A DNA stretch of 64,000 bases, taken from NCBI GenBank assembly GCA_028554745.1, contig JAQOTN010000006.1, positions 620,001 to 684,000 of the forward strand, read 5' to 3'. The notes below the pieces were generated by a model that saw nothing but the letters and a program-made list of their open reading frames with translations, was not told the DNA's origin and ran no database searches. Positions 59,288 to 64,000 of this stretch are shown here, one piece after another. How positions within the stretch are numbered: the first letter of the stretch is position 1; every line of letters starts with the position of its first letter. The position numbers and the translations under genes were made by a program. The DNA is from Blastocrithidia nonstop. Taxonomy: Eukaryota > Euglenozoa > Kinetoplastea > Trypanosomatida > Trypanosomatidae.

Positions 59288-61207
59288 ATGGCCGTTGTCG
59301 TTGTACAAGTAGGTCAGTGTGGTAATCAGCTCGGTGATGAGCTCTTTTCACAACTTGCCATTATCACTAACACCTCAGATCATGCACCACGTATGGCCTC
59401 ACCCTTTTTCACCAAAGACGGTAAAGCACGTTGTGTGCTTATAGATACCTAACCTAAAGTAGTGCAAGGTGTACATGAACGGCACAAGTCCTTTATTCGA
59501 TCAGATAATGTCATCTTTGGTCAATCTGGCAGAGGCAATAACTGAGGATTAGGGTATTACGGCAATGAACCTGTACACCATGAGAGCAAACAAAGGACTT
59601 GTAATAGTAGCATGTTATAATTTAATAGTGACACGGATATGCATCATGCCTTCCACAACTTGGGCAAAGATCAACGAATTATGGATTCGTCTGTGCTACA
59701 ACGTGCACTTCGTGCTATTCATCTGGAGACACGACGAACCGATGATGCACCGTGGTTTGAGGCCATTGTACTCATTCACAGTTTAGCCGGGGGCACGGGT
59801 AGTGGATTAGCCTCTCACCTGGCATAAAAATTGCGTTTTTACTTTGTGTAGCCTCGATCTGGTGAAGTTGCAGTAGATGAACTATAATAACATCGTGGAC
59901 AGTGTATAGACGGTATTGATGGCCTGGTGGTAGAAAAAAGACGAGCGCGTTATCTTATTAGCATTGCGGTAGCACCTCAGACATCAGGAGAAGTTGCCAC
60001 ACAAGGTTTCAATGTCGCGTTGACACTAAATGTACTCATGCGTACGGTAGATGCTGTTCTGCTACTTCGCAATGATGATGTGCTGCAAGCCTAGCCATCT
60101 AAGCTGTCAAACGCTTAATGTAAAGAACAATGAGAATAAGAAAAACAACAACAACAGCTACTGACAAGTGGTAAAGGTGCAAACCTGCACAGTCACACGG
60201 AGAGTTCACGAAGTCGATTTTATAGCAATAGTTTTCGTAGTAACAACTCACTCATACACCGATGTATTACATTCAAGTAGGCTAATGAGGTGTTTATTGG
60301 TTTGCTACTGCCCTTGTTTAATTATGGTTTGGCAGTGAACACAAAAGTATCGCAAAGCCAAACTAACAAAGTTGCTTTTAATAGAAGTAATAGAAACAAG
60401 TGTAATGCTTATCAAGGCTCAAATAGTCTAAACACTCGTTACAGATAAACGTCATAGTAGTAGAGGTAATAATATTACGACTAGCAATAAGCATAACAGT
60501 AATAAGGTGTGATTGGCAAGTTAATTACTCAGTGCATCCGAAGACAAAAGTCAGGTAATATCATTCTCACACTGCTGCCCACTCCACAACGCTCGTATGC
60601 ACGTTTTCGCTCTGCTGTACTTTGTGGTATCTTTTACAGTTTGCACGGAAATAAAGAGCACATGCCGGGCTACTCACCACAAATACCCACACAAACGTTG
60701 TTGCTGTAATCCCTAACGCAACAACAACAACAAGATAAACAAGAGCAACAGTAGAGTAGGCGCAGAAACAATAAAACAAATAGGCCTCGTCCATAGCGTC
60801 CACCATGGCAATCTACGTGAAATAGCAAATAAGACGAGTAGTAATAAGAATAACAAACCATGAGCAGAAAGCTTTGTGGTGCTAGCGCAGAGAGTGACTG
60901 CATACAGTAGTATTTTGTTTAGTAGCATGTTAGTGTGCCTCCTGCGTTGCTATGTTATTACAACTCGCATGAACTGCGGCAGTCTCCGGTGTCAAAGTTG
61001 TACACACAGCTCGAAGGTGTCTGTGTGGTCAATCAAGTGAAGTAGCTGGACCACGCACTGCTCTTCTCACTATTGCGTTCTGCAGCACTTAAAGTGAAAC
61101 TTGGTGCCTTTCTGGGGCCATATGTTGAAATTGGTGTAACCGCGTAGACTATTACACGAGCTTATCAGAATGTAGCTAAGGTGTTGAGTGATGCATAGGC
61201 AAGGTAA
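59288..61207 (+). CDS. TUBD1: Delta-tubulin with large insertion, 639 aa
   Basis: Minor tubulin needed for triplet microtubules of basal bodies. Start MAVVVVQVGQCGNQLGDELF; then C-V-L-I-D-T-E-P-K-V with Glu as TAA (59450), and the GTP loop G-Q-S-G-R-G-N-N-W-G-L-G-Y with Trp as TGA (59543). Tubulin signature A-G-G-T-G-S-G-L-A-S follows. S-G-E-V-A-T-Q-G-F-N-V-A-L-T-L and D-A-V-L-L-L-R-N-D-D match delta rather than alpha, beta, gamma or epsilon. Several Asn/Gln/Ser-rich insertions lie at about residues 275-295, 345-415 and 475-545, lengthening the protein well beyond the ~450 aa of human delta. C-terminus AYQNVAKVLSDAEAR. TAA at 61205. This gene gives the cleanest evidence for the genetic code. 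Confidence 0.9.
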
Positions 61208-61536
61208 TGCAAATAAAGCGTTCATAAACAAAAAAAATATATAATTGGCTCTTTTTTTTAATTTGATCAAGTATAGATATAAATATTTACTGTACAATAC
61301 ATAGAATAATAATAATAATGAAAACGGTTAATTATATCAATACAAATTGTTTCCAATGCACATAACATATACAATAATATATATGGCACCTACTTACATA
61401 CACTATATCATTAGTTAATCTTTGCTTGATAATATTATCTTTTGTATTTCACTCCTCAATACATCTTTTTATCTTACATGCATAGAAATTGATATTTTTT
61501 ACTACTTTGATCAGAAAAAAAATACTTTACATAATT
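61208..61536. other. Intergenic spacer
   Basis: 329 bp, AT-rich; holds the acceptor tract of the next gene. Nothing else seen. Confidence 0.5.
61440..61485 (+). promoter_or_regulatory. Probable trans-splice acceptor of the PPR-like gene
   Basis: Pyrimidine-rich tract (TTTTGTATTTCACTCC ... ATCTTTTTATCTTAC) ending at AG 61484-61485, 52 bases ahead of ATG 61537. Inferred from layout. Confidence 0.4.
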
Positions 61537-63360
61537 ATGAAGTTGTGTTCCTTGACTGTGAAGAAAAGTAGTTATCGTTGTCATTGGCGTAGTTCCATAA
61601 GTAAAACAAATCCGTTGATCAATCAACATTGCAGCATCACCATCTCACCCATTGAGCCACTTACACGTGTGCAGACTCACAGTTAATTTTCGCAAACGAT
61701 GAAATCGTTCGACTGTATCACCAAACCGTAGCCGTCACCACTGCTAAATCGATAACTGGCACGTGAATCACCACACCTGCACTATAGTTTTAACCATCAT
61801 GATAATGCATCGTAGCGTCACAAATTTCCACTCCTACAAAATGAGATGGCCATGTATGAGCACGGTGTCAGCGATGACAATCTTGACTTTATCGCCTAAA
61901 CGTAAGACCAAGTTCGTGCCAGTAAAGCCTATCTGCACGCATTACCTGGTGGCGAGCGTGTGGAAACCATAAAGCGAATTAACCCAATGACAGGGTAGTA
62001 ACAAGTAGTCAAACGAATTACCGCACCGTTTGACGAGTAAGTCGTCTCATCACGCAACGAACGCTTTGCGTTTCGTAACAAAAGTGGTGAGTTACACGCA
62101 CAGTTGCATCAGTTGCCTCGGTTTACTCTCGACACACGAGCACAACTTAACTTGAAGAAAGAGCATCAATTGCAGGATCTGTTAGCGTCACCGATGAATG
62201 CACTGGCAAAGGCAAAAGAAGTATGTGTCATGCTCCATGATTTTTATGATAATAAGTTAGCACTGCAATCACGGTGTGGAGAGGAGGTTATGATGTTGCT
62301 CTCACAGGTGAGTTTACAGTTACGATTACAGGGCAAAACATCCTCGTCACTACAGCTGTCCTTGCCATCCTCCTCGTCTTCCTCTTCTCTATTATCATAA
62401 CAATAATTAAAACACCCTAAGATAGACATCAACATTTCATGTACTTACAAGGACATTAGCAGTGTACCTTTTTTACAGTAGATGCGTTAGCTGTACAAAC
62501 ATCTCAAGAGTTGCTTTGTTGCCCCTACGCCATTGATGATGTAACATTTAATGGTCACACTTGGTGCGGTGCAAAGTCGAAACAGGAAAGTTTTCTAAAT
62601 CGCATAGCGTCTCTTCATTGACGCCGATAAGTATGTATTTTTGCCTACTCGTACCACCTATGCCGCCTTTTTCAACATTTGCAGAATCAATGAACACATG
62701 ACGGAGGCCATTGCGCGAATGCGTGATGCGGTGTTGAAGTTGCACATCTCACTGGACGCCGCCATGGCAGAGAGTCTTCTCACCGGACTAAATGAGCTGG
62801 GCTATGTGTAATAGGCATTGTCGTTACTCGCTCGATGTGATCACATCCCCATGACCACACCGCTTCTTAATGCCTCCTTGGAGACACTATTGCTCTCACA
62901 ACAGCCTCAGGCGTGCTTTGCCGCCTTTCGCGCGGTAGCCACGCAAGCTCAGTTAAGCCTGAACGCAGACACGTATACCTTGTTATTGTTAGCCTGTGAG
63001 CAGTCCGGTAATTGGCATGAGGTGACGTTTGTTCTGTCTGATATGCAGCAACGCCGTGTTCGCGGTAACACGCAGACGCTCAATTTGCTTCTAAAGGGTC
63101 TGATGACATAAAAATTAAATGATTATGCGCTTCAGTTGTATAACACAATGCATCGGAAGCGTGTGCAGGTCTGATCTGCACTTCAAAGTGGAGTAAACAT
63201 GTTACAAGACTCAAGTCAAACATCGCGTCATAACAAAAATTACAAACTAGGTAATAATAAAGATTTTAACAGTAACGCTAACAGCACTAGAACAACTAAA
63301 ATAACAGGCTTGACCTACAAGCAACAACTTCGACGGCGAAGTGGTAAACCTGTACTGTAA
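61537..63360 (+). CDS. Pentatricopeptide-repeat-like protein, probably mitochondrial, 607 aa
   Basis: PPR proteins bind RNA and in trypanosomatids mostly serve mitochondrial ribosomes and transcripts. The C-terminal half shows repeated helical pairs of about 35 residues: TTYAAFFNICRINEHMTEAIARMRDA, DAAMAESLLTGLNELGYVEEALSLLAR, TPLLNASLETLLLSQQPQACFAAFRAV, NADTYTLLLLACEQSGNWHEVTFVLSDM, NTQTLNLLLKGLMTEKLNDYALQLYNTM. The N-terminus (MKLCSLTVKKSSYRCHWRSS) is basic and acid-free for over 40 residues, like a long presequence. A Ser-rich tract at about 280-290 and an Asn-rich tail precede the basic end QLRRRSGKPVL. TAA at 63358. An earlier ATG at 61489 in T-rich DNA is less likely. Confidence 0.75.
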
Positions 63361-63620
63361 GTTATTAACGTGTGTTTTGCTTTTTTCTTTTTGGTTTTCT
63401 TATAGTTGAACTGCATTTAATAAATATTGTTAAGTTTATGTAGATAATTATTAGGGTGAAATTTTTGTTTTGAATAAAACATACTACATCTTTATCATTA
63501 TCATATATGTGTACAATTTTTACTTGTTGTTGTTTTTTCCTTAATTAATATTTGTCTATTATTGGTAGTATTAATAATTTAAAAAAACATAAATATTATA
63601 GTATTTACCTATACACAGTA

Positions 63621-63878
63621 ATGTCAGATTACAAAGTTGAAGTCAAAACCGAAGACAAACTCGGTGATTTGCCACCTGACAGCAAGTCTATGTTTACAGG
63701 AATCAACGATGACGACACAGCCGAAATGGGTGCATTGTACATTTGTGCGAACTGCACTGCACAACTTCATTTAGGCCAATCATCAACATTGCAATGCCCA
63801 CATTGTGAGCACATTACAGGTTCATCTACAGTATTCTACAAGGTGCGTACTCAGGCCACTACGTATGACACAATTTAA
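63621..63878 (+). CDS. RPB12: RNA polymerase subunit RPB12/RPABC4, 85 aa
   Basis: Small zinc-ribbon subunit shared by RNA polymerases I, II and III. G-A-L-Y-I-C-A-N-C at residues about 39-47 and Q-C-P-H-C-E-H at 62-68 supply the four Cys (C-x2-C, C-x2-C). The following basic strand is atypical: FYKVRTQATTYDTI replaces the usual LYKKRTRR...EAR tail. Start MSDYKVEVKTED follows an ACACAG at 63615-63620, a possible acceptor. No TAA, TAG or TGA occurs inside, unlike nearly all other genes here, as expected for a short, well expressed gene. TAA at 63876. Confidence 0.82.
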   Translation: MSDYKVEVKTEDKLGDLPPDSKSMFTGINDDDTAEMGALYICANCTAQLHLGQSSTLQCPHCEHITGSSTVFYKVRTQATTYDTI

Positions 63879-64000
63879 AAGAAACATATATAAAAATAGA
63901 GAGTTTCGAGGAAAACAAAATAATAAATTTTAAGTTGTATATATTTACAATACTTTTCTTTAAATTTTTTCAATAACTAAATATAATGATAATATTTACA

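Noticed and set aside
59288-61207. Ciliate-type code (UAR = Gln)
   Set aside because: Conserved Glu positions in tubulin, Nudix, FLVCR and the mutase fall on UAR codons, and gene ends at UAA; UGA is Trp, not stop.
1-64000. Spliceosomal introns to explain stops
   Set aside because: The frames continue straight through the stop triplets with conserved residues on both sides; no GT-AG pair is needed anywhere.
1-64000. Transposons, retroelements, CRISPR arrays, tRNA or rRNA genes
   Set aside because: No reverse transcriptase, transposase, terminal repeats, spacer arrays or convincing cloverleaf were seen outside the snoRNA-type array.

Overview
The window reads as a complete stretch of one polycistronic gene cluster from a trypanosomatid flagellate that has lost the ordinary meaning of all three stop codons. 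Twenty-five probable protein genes all lie on the plus strand. None needs an intron, and AT-rich spacers with T-rich tracts ahead of AG separate them, as expected for trans-splicing. Almost every gene is full of in-frame TAA, TAG and TGA. Conserved positions show how they are read: TGA is Trp (delta-tubulin G-R-G-N-N-W; the membrane protein at 36651), and TAA and TAG are Glu (delta-tubulin D-T-E-P-K, Nudix R-E-L-S-E-E, FLVCR E-I-T-Y-P-L-A-E, phosphoacetylglucosamine mutase S-G-T-E-P). UAR = Glu with UGA = Trp is the code described for Blastocrithidia, so I infer that genus or a close relative. TAA also serves as the terminator, so some 3' ends are ambiguous.

Layout. 122-7256: phosphoacetylglucosamine mutase, an unknown protein, enkurin and a mitochondrial pyruvate dehydrogenase kinase-like protein. 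8712-23949: a ZZ zinc-finger protein, two leucine-rich-repeat proteins (one with an N-myristoylation motif), a small membrane protein, a coiled-coil protein, a RING-like zinc protein and a very lysine-rich, probably mitochondrial protein. 24285-33165: a tandem array of seven ~1.33-kb units (the last one truncated). It carries no convincing protein gene, but each full unit holds four C/D-box-like RNAs with strong terminal stems, so it is best explained as a repeated snoRNA cluster. 33305-43465: an FLVCR-type MFS transporter, a two-TM surface-type protein and a 1,620-residue membrane metallophosphoesterase. 44025-63878: a NUDT19-like Nudix hydrolase, RAD1 of the 9-1-1 clamp, two unknown proteins, a long coiled-coil protein, the RRP8 rRNA methyltransferase, a divergent FAD glycerol-3-phosphate dehydrogenase, delta-tubulin, a PPR-like protein and the RNA polymerase subunit RPB12.

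The genes mix housekeeping, flagellar or basal-body (enkurin, delta-tubulin) and mitochondrial roles, as is normal for trypanosomatid clusters, where neighbours share transcription but not function. Many conserved enzymes carry Asn/Ser-rich insertions. Two genes (the mutase and FLVCR) have an apparent one-base frame change at or near a short A run; these may be assembly errors. All assignments are from reading the sequence; no database search was possible.
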